A DNA stretch of 64,000 bases. Origin: Psychroserpens luteolus. Lineage in GTDB: Bacteria > Bacteroidota > Bacteroidia > Flavobacteriales > Flavobacteriaceae. Below are positions 17,171-26,134 of this stretch, in pieces (within the stretch, counting starts at the first letter, position 1; every line of letters begins with the position of its first letter). The notes beneath the pieces were generated by a model, which was not told the DNA's origin, made no database searches, and saw nothing but the letters and a program-made list of their open reading frames with translations. The translations under genes and the position numbers were made by a program. The stretch spans positions 303,179 to 367,178 of the forward strand of contig NZ_JAHVXI010000004.1 in NCBI RefSeq assembly GCF_021032705.1. Direction: 5' to 3'.

Positions 17171-19705
17171 ATGAAAAAGATACTTACTTTTTTAACCATC
17201 GCTTCTTTTTCCTTTACAGCATTCTCTCAGAATTACAGAGATATGATTGCTGAAGGCACCTACACTGTTGCTGAGATTATTACAGCAGCAGAATCTTATT
17301 TTGAAAACGCGGGTACTGGCCGAGGTACTGGATACAAGTCCTACAGAAGATGGCTCTATAACGCCGAGCGTAATATGGATGCTACAGGAAAATTAAAATC
17401 ACCTGAATACTTTCAAGAAGAATTAGAAAATTACATCGCTTTACAAAATTCTAATCAAAATCAATTGTCTAGAACAACTGTTGGAACGTGGGAAGAAATG
17501 GGACCTACTTCATGGAATGCAACATCTGGTTGGAATCCTGGTGTTGGGCGTATTACATCAATAGCTGTTGATCCAACAATGCTTACAACAATTATAGTTG
17601 GTGCAGAAACTGGAGGTATTTGGCGTTCTACCGATGCTGGACAAACTTGGACTGTTTTAACAGATAATTTATCAAATATTGATGTTTATGCAGTAGCCAT
17701 AGACCCAAAAAACCCTACACATTATTATTGGGGATCAACTGGAGGAACTATTTTTAGATCTACAGATTCTGGAGTTACTTGGAATTTTTATTCTGATATT
17801 GGAAATGGAGCCGTAAATAAAATATTGATTGATCCTACACCAGGAAGTACTAAAATGTATTGTACAGCGCAAGGTGGTGGATTTCACAAATCATTTGATA
17901 ATGGACAAAACTGGATACAGGTGTTTAGTGGTAGTGCTTATGATGTAGAATTTAAACCTGGAGATGCAAATGTCGTATATGCAACAGGTTCTAGTTTTTA
18001 TAAATCAACAAATGGTGGCGGTTCTTTTGCAGAAAACACTACCGATTTTAGTAACGGACCAAAAATGATTGGCGTTTCTGCTGATGACCCTAGTACAGTA
18101 TATGTGGTTGAAGCAGCTAGTGGAATATTTGGTGGGTTTTATAAATCTACAAACTCTGGTAATTCATTTACCGGCTTGAGTCATGCTGGAAAAAATTACT
18201 TTGGTTATGAGACTTTGGCCGATGATAATCTAGGTCAGGCACCTAGAGATATGGATATAGCTGTTAACCCTGCCGATGTGAACGAAGTTCATATTGCAGG
18301 AATTAATACCTGGAGATCAATTAATGGAGGTGCCACATTTTCTATTACATCGCAATGGACTGTTGGTGGTGCTTCATTCAATAATATAGGATATTGTCAT
18401 GCCGATGTTGATATTCTTGAATTTGTTGGAAATAGTACTGATGGCTACAAATTATATGTTGGAACAGATGGAGGTTGCTATGTGGCAAATAATACAAGCA
18501 CTGTGAATAGCAATTACTATACAGATCTAACAAATGGTATTGGAATACGTCAGTTTTATAAAATTGGTGTAAGCCAAACTGATCCTGTTGTTGTCACTGG
18601 TGGTGCACAAGATAATGGTACTTCTGTGATGGATGTTAATGGAAATTGGACAGACTGGTTAGGTGCTGATGGTATGGAAAGTTTTGTTGATAAGAACGAT
18701 TCTCAAATCATGTACGGTACCAGTCAATTTGGATCATTTTATAAAACCTTTAATGGAGGTGTTAATCTAGCAGGAATTTCTCAACCAGAAGGTAAAGGAG
18801 GTCAAAATAACTGGAATTGGATAGTGCCATTCGAGCAAGATCCTATTGATAGCAATGTGATTTATTGTGCGTTTGATGAAGTGTATAAGTCGACAGATGG
18901 TGGAGGTACATGGACTTCTATTTCACCAAATTATGGTGCTGATATCGACGATCTTAAGATATCTCCAGCAGATAATGACGTGATGTATCTTTCTATCAAC
19001 GAGACATTATATCGTACAACTAATGGAGGTGCTATTTGGTCACAAGCCACAGGATTAAATTTAGGCTTTACTGCTAGAGTTACTGATATTGCTGTACATC
19101 CAACAGATCCTACCAAAGTGGCTGTAACTAGTTCAGGATTTGGATCTCAAAAAGTTTACTTAAGTACAGATAGTGGAGTAACTTGGAATCCGTTAGGAAC
19201 AGGATTGCCAAACTTTTCAGCCCTTGCTGTAGCGTTTCAAGATAATGGCGATAATGGTATTTATGTTGGTATGAATTATGGTGTTTACTATCTTGATGAT
19301 ACAACGAGTAATACTTGGGTGCCGTTTAATAATGGTTTACCTAATGTTCGAATTAGTGAATTGGAAATCAATAGCGCTGATGGTAAAATCTACGCTGGAA
19401 CATACGGTCGTGGTTTGTGGAGATCTGATGTTTTTGATGCGACGTTGAGTGTTTCTGAATTCGATCTAGAATCGTTTAACCTATACCCAAATCCTGCTAA
19501 AAATAATGTAACTCTAAGTTGGGATAAAAGCGAGCCAGTATCGATTAGAATATATGATGCCTTAGGTAAGCTAATGTATTTTACTAAGAATAAGAATATT
19601 TCTGAATCGACATCTATAGATGTTTCAAACTATGCATCTGGTCTTTATTTTGTTAAAATCAATAACACTAATGGCTTTGTAACTAAAAAGCTTATTATAG
19701 AATAG
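17171..19705 (+). CDS. Secreted VPS10/BNR-repeat beta-propeller protein with T9SS sorting domain
   Basis: The 844-residue protein has a signal peptide (MKKILTFLTIASFSFTAFSQ) and a C-terminal type A T9SS sorting domain (about 770-844, LYPNPAKNNVTLSW ... GLYFVKINNTNGFVTKKLII), so it should be secreted and possibly anchored on the outer surface. Between them are repeated Asp-box motifs (RSTDAGQTW, RSTDSGVTW, KSFDNGQNW, KSTDGGGTW, LSTDSGVTW), which form sortilin/VPS10-type beta-propeller blades. Related proteins include glycosidases and adhesins, but the catalytic residues of a sialidase are not evident. The gene stands alone with a strong terminator. Confidence 0.92.
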   Translation: MKKILTFLTIASFSFTAFSQNYRDMIAEGTYTVAEIITAAESYFENAGTGRGTGYKSYRRWLYNAERNMDATGKLKSPEYFQEELENYIALQNSNQNQLSRTTVGTWEEMGPTSWNATSGWNPGVGRITSIAVDPTMLTTIIVGAETGGIWRSTDAGQTWTVLTDNLSNIDVYAVAIDPKNPTHYYWGSTGGTIFRSTDSGVTWNFYSDIGNGAVNKILIDPTPGSTKMYCTAQGGGFHKSFDNGQNWIQVFSGSAYDVEFKPGDANVVYATGSSFYKSTNGGGSFAENTTDFSNGPKMIGVSADDPSTVYVVEAASGIFGGFYKSTNSGNSFTGLSHAGKNYFGYETLADDNLGQAPRDMDIAVNPADVNEVHIAGINTWRSINGGATFSITSQWTVGGASFNNIGYCHADVDILEFVGNSTDGYKLYVGTDGGCYVANNTSTVNSNYYTDLTNGIGIRQFYKIGVSQTDPVVVTGGAQDNGTSVMDVNGNWTDWLGADGMESFVDKNDSQIMYGTSQFGSFYKTFNGGVNLAGISQPEGKGGQNNWNWIVPFEQDPIDSNVIYCAFDEVYKSTDGGGTWTSISPNYGADIDDLKISPADNDVMYLSINETLYRTTNGGAIWSQATGLNLGFTARVTDIAVHPTDPTKVAVTSSGFGSQKVYLSTDSGVTWNPLGTGLPNFSALAVAFQDNGDNGIYVGMNYGVYYLDDTTSNTWVPFNNGLPNVRISELEINSADGKIYAGTYGRGLWRSDVFDATLSVSEFDLESFNLYPNPAKNNVTLSWDKSEPVSIRIYDALGKLMYFTKNKNISESTSIDVSNYASGLYFVKINNTNGFVTKKLIIE

Positions 19706-19727
19706 ACCAATCGTCTTACAAATTATA

Positions 19728-19760
19728 AAGCCACTATGAGTTATCATAGTGGTTTTTTTG
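19728..19760 (+). terminator. Terminator of the VPS10-repeat protein gene
   Basis: Arms CCACTATGA / TCATAGTGG with a GTTA loop and a seven-T run. Confidence 0.9.
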
Positions 19761-19805
19761 TACAATGTCTCTGTAAATTACATTACAAATTGTAAATTAG
19801 CAACT

Positions 19806-20423
19806 ATGGAATTTTCTTCAAAATTACTAGAGAATGCAGTTAACGAAATGTCACAATTACCTGGAGTTGGTAAGCGAACAGCATTGCGTTTAGTATTGCA
19901 TCTGTTGCGACAACCAAAAGAGCAAACATTAGATTTTGCAAAAGCTCTAAGTACTATGCGCACTGATATCAAATTTTGTAAAAATTGTCATAATATTAGT
20001 GATACTGATGTTTGTGAGATTTGTGCCAATCCTAATAGAGTTGAAGATATTGTGTGTGTTGTAGAAGATATTAGAGATGTTATGGCTATAGAGAATACAA
20101 GTTCTTTTAAAGGATTGTATCATGTATTAGGTGGAAAAATATCGCCAATGGATGGGATTGGGCCTAATGAACTCAATATCCAATCACTAGTCGAGAAAGT
20201 AAAACAAGGAACTGTTAAGGAACTTATTTTTGCATTGGGTTCAACAATGGAAGGGGATACGACTAATTTCTATATTTATAAACAGATTCAAGATTATGAT
20301 ATAAGAACATCTACGATCGCTAGAGGCATTTCTGTAGGAAATGAGCTTGAATATACCGATGAGGTCACGCTTGGTCGCAGTATTATTAATAGAATTCCGT
20401 TTGAAGCCTCCTTAAAATCTTAA
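19806..20423 (+). CDS. recR: Recombination mediator RecR
   Basis: RecR works with RecF/RecO to load RecA at gapped DNA. The 205-residue product has the N-terminal helix-hairpin-helix ([17 protein letters not shown]), the four-cysteine zinc motif (C58, C61, C70, C73) and a Toprim domain beginning [13 protein letters not shown], followed by [17 protein letters not shown] chose the ATG giving [12 protein letters not shown] because RecR proteins start there; the frame extends 19 codons upstream into the preceding terminator. The stop is 7 bases before the next gene's TTG start, so the two are probably co-transcribed. Confidence 0.97.
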   Translation: MEFSSKLLENAVNEMSQLPGVGKRTALRLVLHLLRQPKEQTLDFAKALSTMRTDIKFCKNCHNISDTDVCEICANPNRVEDIVCVVEDIRDVMAIENTSSFKGLYHVLGGKISPMDGIGPNELNIQSLVEKVKQGTVKELIFALGSTMEGDTTNFYIYKQIQDYDIRTSTIARGISVGNELEYTDEVTLGRSIINRIPFEASLKS

Positions 20424-20430
20424 TCCTTAA

Positions 20431-21528
20431 TTGAAGCTATCCGTAATCATATTAAATTACAATGTACGTCACTTTCTAGAGCTCTGTTTAAAAAGTGTCG
20501 AAGCGGCATTGATTAATATAGAGAGCGAGATTATTGTGGTTGACAATCAGTCATCAGATACTAGCTGTGCGATGATAAAAGAGTATTTTCCTGAAGTAAA
20601 ACTCATAGAGAATGAGGCTAATTTCGGGTTTTCTAAAGGAAATAATATAGGTGTTGCTCAAGCTAAGGGTGAATACATTTGTATTTTAAACCCAGATACA
20701 GTTGTTGCCGAAGATACATTTGAAAAATTACTTACGCTATCAGAATTAAAAAATAAACTGGGCATACTGTCTTGTCGACTTATAGATGGTCGAGGGCGAT
20801 TCTTACCAGAGAGTAAGCGCAATATACCAACACCATTTATCGCTATTAAAAAGATGCTTGGTTTATCTAGATCTTACTATGTGTCTAACTTAGCAGAAAA
20901 AGGAACAGGACGAGTGCCTATTTTTGTTGGTGCTTTTATGCTCATGCAACGTGCCGTATATAAAGAGGTAAATGGGTTTGACGAAGATTATTTTATGTAT
21001 GGTGAAGACATTGACTTATCTTATAAAGTTTTGAAAGCTGGGTATCAAAGTATATATCATGGAGGCATATCAGCAATCCACTATAAAGGAGAAAGTACTT
21101 TAAAGGATAAAACCTATGCTAAGCGTTTTTATGGCGCTATGCAAATCTTTTATAACAAGCATTTCAAATCGAATAGTGTTTTTGATACATTGGTTTGGTT
21201 TGGAATTAAGTTAAGTCCGTTCTTTAGTCGCTCTTCAGAAAGTAACATTAATCAAATAAACCAGTATGTATTCGTTTCTTCGGAAATGAATATTGCATTA
21301 GAAACTGCTTTAAAATGTAGTTTAAAAGTTCAGTCTGAAATAGAAACCTATCAGGACAATACAGAATATGTATTAGATAACAAACATCTTAGTTTTAAGT
21401 CAATTATCGAAATCCTATCCAATACACCTAAAAATTGTACAGCTACATTTAAAGTTCTACCAAAAAATTCTAACTTTATCATCGGAAGTAACAACTCCAA
21501 AAGTAGAGGAGAAGTAATATTCTTTTAG
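20431..21528 (+). CDS. Family 2 glycosyltransferase (rhamnosyltransferase-like), TTG start
   Basis: The 365-residue protein is a GT-A glycosyltransferase: LSVIILNYNVRHFLELCL at the N-terminus, the nucleotide-sugar-binding IIVVDNQSSD (about 35-45), NFGFSKGNNIG, the NPDTVV acidic site (about 92) and the ED motif in DYFMYGEDIDLSYKV. This pattern fits rhamnosyl- and related transferases building cell-surface glycans. The frame has an in-frame stop immediately before a TTG codon and no earlier ATG, and the TTG gives the standard N-terminus KLSVIILNYN, so initiation at TTG is nearly certain. It follows recR by 7 bases. Confidence 0.92.
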   Translation: MKLSVIILNYNVRHFLELCLKSVEAALINIESEIIVVDNQSSDTSCAMIKEYFPEVKLIENEANFGFSKGNNIGVAQAKGEYICILNPDTVVAEDTFEKLLTLSELKNKLGILSCRLIDGRGRFLPESKRNIPTPFIAIKKMLGLSRSYYVSNLAEKGTGRVPIFVGAFMLMQRAVYKEVNGFDEDYFMYGEDIDLSYKVLKAGYQSIYHGGISAIHYKGESTLKDKTYAKRFYGAMQIFYNKHFKSNSVFDTLVWFGIKLSPFFSRSSESNINQINQYVFVSSEMNIALETALKCSLKVQSEIETYQDNTEYVLDNKHLSFKSIIEILSNTPKNCTATFKVLPKNSNFIIGSNNSKSRGEVIFF

Positions 21529-21574
21529 ATAATAATTATTTGAAATAATCTCAATAATTGTGTTGTTTTTTCAT

Positions 21575-21582
21575 TAATTTTG
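21575..21582 (+). promoter_or_regulatory. Candidate -7 element of the E2 gene
   Basis: TAATTTTG matches TAnnTTTG and lies 37 bases before the start codon. No clear TTTG at the usual -33 distance. Confidence 0.35.
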
Positions 21583-21619
21583 CAATCAACAAACCAATTA
21601 TTGACCTTAGATTACAGAT

Positions 21620-22939
21620 ATGGCAAAATTTGAACTAAAGCTTCCTAAAATGGGAGAGAGTGTTGCAGAGGCAACTATTACGTCCTGGTTAAAAGACGTA
21701 GGTGATACTATTGAAGCTGATGAAGCAGTTTTTGAAATTGCAACAGATAAGGTAGATAGTGAAGTGCCTAGTGAAGTAGACGGTGTTTTAGTAGAAAAAC
21801 TATTTGATGTTGACGATGTGGTACAAGTAGGTCAAACGATTGCAGTCATAGAAACTGAAGGAGAGGCTAATGCGCCTATAGAAACACCTAAGGCAGAACC
21901 AGTTAAACATGAGGTTGCTGAACCTGCAGCTGTTGCAGAAGTCACAAAAACAGTTGTTGTAGCTCAAGAAACTGTTGCTCCTGTGGTTAGTTCGGGTGAT
22001 CGTTTTTATTCACCATTGGTTAGAAATATAGCAAAACAAGAAGGGATCTCTCAAACAGAATTGGATGCAATCGCAGGATCAGGTAAAGATGGTCGTGTAA
22101 CTAAAAATGATATGCTCGCCTATTTAGGTAGTAGAGATGCTCAACCTTCACCTGTTAAAGAAACGCCTAAAGCAACACCTGCTCAGGCTAATGGTGTGGA
22201 GAAGAAAGCAGCTCCAGTAGTCGCTAGTGGTGAAGACGAGATCATTGAAATGACCAGAATGGGTAAACTTATTGCGCATCATATGGTCGAATCTGTACAA
22301 ACTTCAGCACATGTGCAAAGCTTTATAGAAGCCGATGTTACTAAAATATGGAATTGGCGTAATAAAGTTAAAAACGAGTTTAAGCAAAGAGAAGGAGAAA
22401 ACTTGACGTTTACACCAATCTTTATGGAAGCTGTAGCTAAAGCATTACGTGATTATCCAATGATGAATATCTCTGTTCAAGGAGATTCTATTATTAAGAA
22501 AAAACATATAAATCTTGGTATGGCAGCTGCCTTACCAGATGGTAATCTTATTGTACCAGTTATTAAAGATGCTGATCAGTTAAACTTAGTTGGAATGACC
22601 AAAAAAGTAAATGATTTAGCTGGTCGTGCTAGAGAGAATCAACTTAAACCAGATGATATATCGGGAGGTACTTACACAGTAACCAATGTAGGAACGTTTG
22701 GAAGCATCATGGGAACACCAATTATCAATCAACCTCAAGTTGGTATCTTAGCACTTGGAGCTATTAGAAAAGTTCCTGCTGTAGTAGAAACACCTGAAGG
22801 TGATTTTATTGGAATTCGTTATCGTATGTTTATGTCTCATTCTTATGATCATCGTGTGGTTAATGGTGCATTAGGAGGACAATTCGTTAAAGCGGTAAAA
22901 GATTATTTAGAGGCTTGGGACTCTGATAGAGAAATTTAA
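21620..22939 (+). CDS. Lipoyl E2 acyltransferase of a 2-oxo acid dehydrogenase complex
   Basis: The 439-residue protein is the dihydrolipoamide acyltransferase core of a 2-oxo acid dehydrogenase complex, most like branched-chain or generic E2. Domains in order: lipoyl domain (1-78) with the lipoylated Lys44 in IATDKVDSEV, an Ala/Pro/Val-rich linker, a peripheral-subunit-binding domain (about 130-170, SPLVRNIAKQEGI), a second linker and the catalytic domain (about 205-439). The active-site His411 is in SYDHRVVNGALGG. The usual HxxxDG motif reads HxxxNG here (N415 instead of Asp); I have the impression that flavobacterial members share this, but it merits a check. E1 and E3 genes are not adjacent. 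Confidence 0.93.
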   Translation: MAKFELKLPKMGESVAEATITSWLKDVGDTIEADEAVFEIATDKVDSEVPSEVDGVLVEKLFDVDDVVQVGQTIAVIETEGEANAPIETPKAEPVKHEVAEPAAVAEVTKTVVVAQETVAPVVSSGDRFYSPLVRNIAKQEGISQTELDAIAGSGKDGRVTKNDMLAYLGSRDAQPSPVKETPKATPAQANGVEKKAAPVVASGEDEIIEMTRMGKLIAHHMVESVQTSAHVQSFIEADVTKIWNWRNKVKNEFKQREGENLTFTPIFMEAVAKALRDYPMMNISVQGDSIIKKKHINLGMAAALPDGNLIVPVIKDADQLNLVGMTKKVNDLAGRARENQLKPDDISGGTYTVTNVGTFGSIMGTPIINQPQVGILALGAIRKVPAVVETPEGDFIGIRYRMFMSHSYDHRVVNGALGGQFVKAVKDYLEAWDSDREI

Positions 22940-22975
22940 CAAAATACTACTTATAGATAAGTATTTCAAAATATA

Positions 22976-23005
22976 AAAAGCACAATCTTAAGATTGTGCT
23001 TTTTG
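22976..23005. terminator. Bidirectional terminator, perfect 30-bp palindrome
   Basis: Arms AAAAAGCACAATC / GATTGTGCTTTTT around TTAA are perfectly complementary and T-rich on both strands. It serves the E2 gene and the convergent sigma-factor operon. Confidence 0.9.
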
Positions 23006-23025
23006 CTTTTAGTCGTTCTAATTTT

Positions 23026-23241
23026 TTATTCTAGTTCTTCACAAGAAAATCCTCCTGAGATTACCTTATTTATTATTTTACTCTCATCTAAGTTCTTGTG
23101 AGCTTCAATTCTTAATACCTTGTCAATGTCTTCTAGGTCAATTGAGAATTGTCTTATTCCTAAAGCAGAGCTCAACATTTTTTTTATGTTATCTGCCTCT
23201 TTCTTTGTTTCTATATTCGTTTTAAATATATAGATATTCAT
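23026..23241 (-). CDS. Small ferredoxin-like (HMA-fold-like) protein without CxxC
   Basis: About 71 residues, MNIYIFKTN...SCEELE. The pattern strand-helix-strand-strand-helix-strand (IYIFKTNI, KKEADNIKKMLSSAL, QFSIDLED, VLRIEAH, ESKIINKVI, GFSCEEL) matches heavy-metal-associated domains, but there is no CxxC metal site, so it is unlikely to be a copper chaperone. An ATG at 23277 overlapping the preceding stop (ATGATTAG) would add 12 residues and allow translational coupling; I kept the internal start because the first beta-strand begins there. It is the last gene of the sigma-factor operon and ends at a shared terminator. Confidence 0.65.
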   Translation of the reverse strand: MNIYIFKTNIETKKEADNIKKMLSSALGIRQFSIDLEDIDKVLRIEAHKNLDESKIINKVISGGFSCEELE

Positions 23242-23269
23242 ATGGCTTTTATGTTTTAAATAGAATGGA

Positions 23270-23668
23270 CTAATCATTGGGCTCTTCTTTATTAGTTATA
23301 CGATCTACATAATCTTCATAGGCTTTGTTTCCTTCTTCTTTCCAAAAGTTGTCATAATGTTTCCACTTTGAAAACTCTCCTTTTGGTTCATTTTTGCAAT
23401 TTGATTTTTTTGTAGATGATTTGTCTTTTCCTCCAAATCCACCACATCCACCTAAAAGAATTTTAAATAATATGAAAACACCTACAGCTTCCCAATAAGT
23501 AAGTGTTGTTAACCCAAAAATCATTGGCATTAACCAATTCCAAAGCCACATGATTACAAAGCCAAACAGGATCGCTAATCCAGCTATGAATATCGTTCCG
23601 AAGATTATCATTCCGGCAATTTCTCCTGGAGATTTGCCTCTCATTTTGTGTTTAAAGTAATTTGACAT
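23270..23668 (-). CDS. Membrane protein of the sigma-factor operon
   Basis: This 132-residue protein has two or three hydrophobic helices (about 17-45, IAGMIIFGTIFIAGLAILFGF; about 62-78, YWEAVGVFILFKILLGG), a glycine-rich turn (GGCGGFGG) and a charged, Lys-rich soluble tail ending in TNKEEPND. It starts 10 bases after the ECF sigma gene and overlaps or nearly abuts the HMA-like gene. Position suggests a partner or regulator of the sigma factor, but it lacks the ZAS or FecR signatures of known anti-sigma factors. Family not recognised. Confidence 0.7.
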   Translation of the reverse strand: MSNYFKHKMRGKSPGEIAGMIIFGTIFIAGLAILFGFVIMWLWNWLMPMIFGLTTLTYWEAVGVFILFKILLGGCGGFGGKDKSSTKKSNCKNEPKGEFSKWKHYDNFWKEEGNKAYEDYVDRITNKEEPND

Positions 23669-23678
23669 GTTTTTTATT

Positions 23679-24218
23679 TTAACTAATTATTTCTTGTTTA
23701 GATTTTAAGTTTTTGTACAGTAGTGAAATAGCTCTATGTCTTCTAGACATTAAAGTACCAATTGGAATGCCAGTTTCTAGTTCTATTTCTTTATAGGTAT
23801 AACCTTCAAAGTCAATCGCTATAATTATATCTCTATAATTGGGCTTGAGTTTAATAATTGCTTTTTTCAATTCTTCTTTCATTTGTTCAGGATATAGATC
23901 TGATGATGTTTCATAAATTAAAGCAGCAAATTCATTTAACTTCGTTTCATTTTGAGAGTGATATTCTATGTTCTTCTTATTTGATCTTAAAATATCAATG
24001 ATTTTATTCCTCATGGCACGATACACAAAACCAGCTACATTATTTATTGGAGAATATCTATCAGCACTTGTAAATAGTTTTAAAGCTACATCTTGAATGA
24101 TGTCTTCTGCATCTCTAGTAACACTAGCCTTTAAGTTGGAACTTACATATGATTTGAGAGAAGAATACTCTTCCTTAAAAAAGGTGTTTAGTTTTTCGCT
24201 ATTTTTTGATTGATTCAT
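23679..24218 (-). CDS. ECF-type RNA polymerase sigma factor
   Basis: The 179-residue protein has sigma region 2 (about 25-95, DAEDIIQDVALKLFTSA and NNVAGFVYRAMRNKIIDILR) and region 4 (about 120-172, LKPNYRDIIIAIDFEGYTYKEIELETGIPIGTLMSRRHRAISLL). No regions 1 or 3 are present, as expected for extracytoplasmic-function sigma factors, which direct RNA polymerase to stress or envelope genes. It leads a three-gene operon with a membrane protein and a small HMA-like protein. No recognisable anti-sigma gene follows, so control may run through the adjacent membrane protein; that is inference. Confidence 0.9.
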   Translation of the reverse strand: MNQSKNSEKLNTFFKEEYSSLKSYVSSNLKASVTRDAEDIIQDVALKLFTSADRYSPINNVAGFVYRAMRNKIIDILRSNKKNIEYHSQNETKLNEFAALIYETSSDLYPEQMKEELKKAIIKLKPNYRDIIIAIDFEGYTYKEIELETGIPIGTLMSRRHRAISLLYKNLKSKQEIIS

Positions 24219-24366
24219 TGTGCTTTTTTACAGCTCTCAATTATAAAGACGCAACTTTTTTAATCTATTGCATTTTTTACTGTTATAAATTGACGAACTA
24301 GTGTTGAATCTGTTTCATAAATCAAAAGTTAATTTTACTGATTAAGCAAATATTCATTAATCTAAT

Positions 24367-24374
24367 TACCTTTG
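24367..24374 (+). promoter_or_regulatory. Candidate -7 element of the exonuclease operon
   Basis: TACCTTTG matches TAnnTTTG and ends 17 bases before the ATG of the exonuclease gene, similar to its distance in other genes here. No clear -33 TTTG. Confidence 0.4.
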
Positions 24375-24391
24375 TGAAAAATTAATAGTAC

Positions 24392-25168
24392 ATGCAACTA
24401 AATCTTACAAAACCCATCTGTTTTTTTGACCTTGAAACCACTGGAATAAATATTACCAACGATCGTATAGTTGAAATATCAATCTTAAAAGTACATCCTA
24501 ACGGAAAGGAGGAAACCTACACACAACGTGTAAACCCTACAATTCCTATTCCGCCTCATGTCACCTTGGTTCATGGGATTTCAGATGAAGATGTTGTAGA
24601 TAAACCAACATTCAAGGAGATATCAAAAGAGGTGCATAATATGATTAAGGATTCCGATTTAGGAGGTTTTAACTCTAATCGTTTTGATATTCCATTGCTC
24701 GCAGAAGAAATGTTACGCGCCGATTTAGATTTCGATATGAAAAATAGACAGTCGGTTGATGTACAAACTATTTTCCATAAAATGGAGAAGCGTACATTAA
24801 GTGCAGCTTACAAGTTCTATTGTGATAAAAATTTAGATGATGCGCATAGTGCCGAAGCTGATACATTAGCGACTTATGAAGTATTAAAATCACAATTAGA
24901 TAGATATGACGAACTGGAAAATGATACGAGCTTTCTTGCTGAATTTAGCTCGCGTAAGAAATTTGCCGATTTTGCCGGATTTATTGCTTATGATAAAGAC
25001 GGACAAGAATGTTTCTCTTTTGGAAAGCACAAAGGAAAACGAGTTACTGAAGTTTTAGAAACCGAGCCAGGATATTTTGGATGGTTACTTAATGCCGATT
25101 TTCCATTGTACACTAAAAAAGTACTTACAGCTATAAAACTAAGGGGCTTTAATAATAAACTGTTTTAA
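24392..25168 (+). CDS. DEDDh 3'-5' exonuclease with ExoX-like C-terminal domain
   Basis: The 258-residue cytosolic nuclease has the DnaQ/RNase T exonuclease fold. Exo I: FFDLETTGI (D and E near residues 12-14); Exo II: GGFNSNRFDIPLL; Exo III: AHSAEADTLATYEVL with the His and Asp of DEDDh enzymes. The C-terminal part (about 200-255, SFGKHKGKRVTEVL ... YFGWLLNADFPLYTKKVL) is the small domain seen in exodeoxyribonuclease X-like proteins. It degrades 3' ends of DNA or RNA in repair or turnover. It opens a tight gene run: FAH enzyme 9 bases later, then Hpt and cinA, probably one operon. Confidence 0.92.
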   Translation: MQLNLTKPICFFDLETTGINITNDRIVEISILKVHPNGKEETYTQRVNPTIPIPPHVTLVHGISDEDVVDKPTFKEISKEVHNMIKDSDLGGFNSNRFDIPLLAEEMLRADLDFDMKNRQSVDVQTIFHKMEKRTLSAAYKFYCDKNLDDAHSAEADTLATYEVLKSQLDRYDELENDTSFLAEFSSRKKFADFAGFIAYDKDGQECFSFGKHKGKRVTEVLETEPGYFGWLLNADFPLYTKKVLTAIKLRGFNNKLF

Positions 25169-25177
25169 ATCTAGAGA

Positions 25178-25789
25178 ATGAAACTCATTTGTATAGGTCG
25201 TAATTATACAGAACACATTAAAGAATTGGAAAACGAAAGACCAGTTGATCCTGTTGTGTTTTTAAAACCAGATACCTCTATCTTATTGAAGAAGCAGCCT
25301 TTTTTTATTCCAGATTTTTCAGATGACGTGCATCACGAGGTTGAAATTTTAGTGAAGATCAATAAAGTAGGTAAGCATATCGCTAAAAAGTTTGCTCATA
25401 AATATTATGATCAAATTGGACTAGGAATAGATTTTACTGCTAGAGACTTACAAGCACAATTAAAAGCCAAAGGTTTGCCGTGGGAAAAAGCCAAAGCCTT
25501 TGACGGAGCAGCAGTTATAGGAGAATGGTTGCCAAAATCTGATTTTGAAAATGTTAATAATATTAATTTCAGTTTGTTCAAAAATGAAACAAAAGTTCAA
25601 GATGGAAACACGAGTTTAATGCTTTGGAAAATTGACGAAATCATAGAATATGTGTCAAAATATTTTACTTTAAAGATTGGAGATATTATATTTACCGGAA
25701 CTCCGTCGGGAGTTGGCAAAGTTCTTGCTAATGATAAACTAAAGGGATATATCGAAGACAAGCAATTGTTTTCTATTACAGTAAAATAA
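25178..25789 (+). CDS. Fumarylacetoacetate hydrolase (FAH) family protein
   Basis: The 203-residue protein is a compact FAH-fold enzyme: KLICIGRNYTEH at the start, KPDTSILL, the metal-binding HHEVEILVKI (the E-x-E pair) and a D in GLGIDFTARDLQ, then TGTPSGVGKV near the end. The family includes acylpyruvate hydrolases and oxaloacetate decarboxylases/tautomerases, which use a divalent metal; members of this short type often act on oxaloacetate or acylpyruvates. The substrate is not determined here. It sits between the exonuclease and Hpt genes with gaps of 9 and 3 bases. Confidence 0.92.
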   Translation: MKLICIGRNYTEHIKELENERPVDPVVFLKPDTSILLKKQPFFIPDFSDDVHHEVEILVKINKVGKHIAKKFAHKYYDQIGLGIDFTARDLQAQLKAKGLPWEKAKAFDGAAVIGEWLPKSDFENVNNINFSLFKNETKVQDGNTSLMLWKIDEIIEYVSKYFTLKIGDIIFTGTPSGVGKVLANDKLKGYIEDKQLFSITVK

Positions 25790-25792
25790 TAC

Positions 25793-26134
25793 ATGGAACA
25801 ACATTACAAATTAGAACGCGTTCGCGAATTGGCAGATAATGATGCCGATTTTATTAAATCATTAGCCGAGGCATTTTTAGAAGAAGTACCTGAAGATGCA
25901 GAACGACTCAAAAAAGCAGTGGCAGAGCAAGATTTTTATAACGCTTATCAAGCTGCTCATAAAATGAAACCAACAGTAGACTTATTTGAACTCGGTGTAC
26001 TACACCACTTAATCGTTGTGCAAGATTGGGGGAAATTTGAAAAAGTAGGAGAAGACTGCTCTAAAGAATTACAACTTGTACTCACTGCAGTAGAACATGC
26101 TACTGCCGAACTCAAAAAAGACTTCAACTTATAA
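25793..26134 (+). CDS. Stand-alone Hpt (histidine phosphotransfer) protein
   Basis: At 113 residues this is an all-helical single-domain phosphotransfer protein. The phospho-accepting His56 lies in YQAAHKMKPTVDLFEL; the usual motif AHxLKGS is degenerate (Met and Pro replace Leu and Gly), but the helix context is right. Hpt proteins relay phosphate between hybrid histidine kinases and response regulators. No kinase or receiver gene is nearby. The stop overlaps the start of cinA by one base, so it is translationally linked to cinA, an odd functional mix that seems to be positional rather than a pathway. Confidence 0.8.
   Translation: MEQHYKLERVRELADNDADFIKSLAEAFLEEVPEDAERLKKAVAEQDFYNAYQAAHKMKPTVDLFELGVLHHLIVVQDWGKFEKVGEDCSKELQLVLTAVEHATAELKKDFNL

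Noticed and set aside
23026..23241. Small protein considered as a copper chaperone
   Set aside because: The fold pattern fits an HMA domain but the CxxC metal site is absent.
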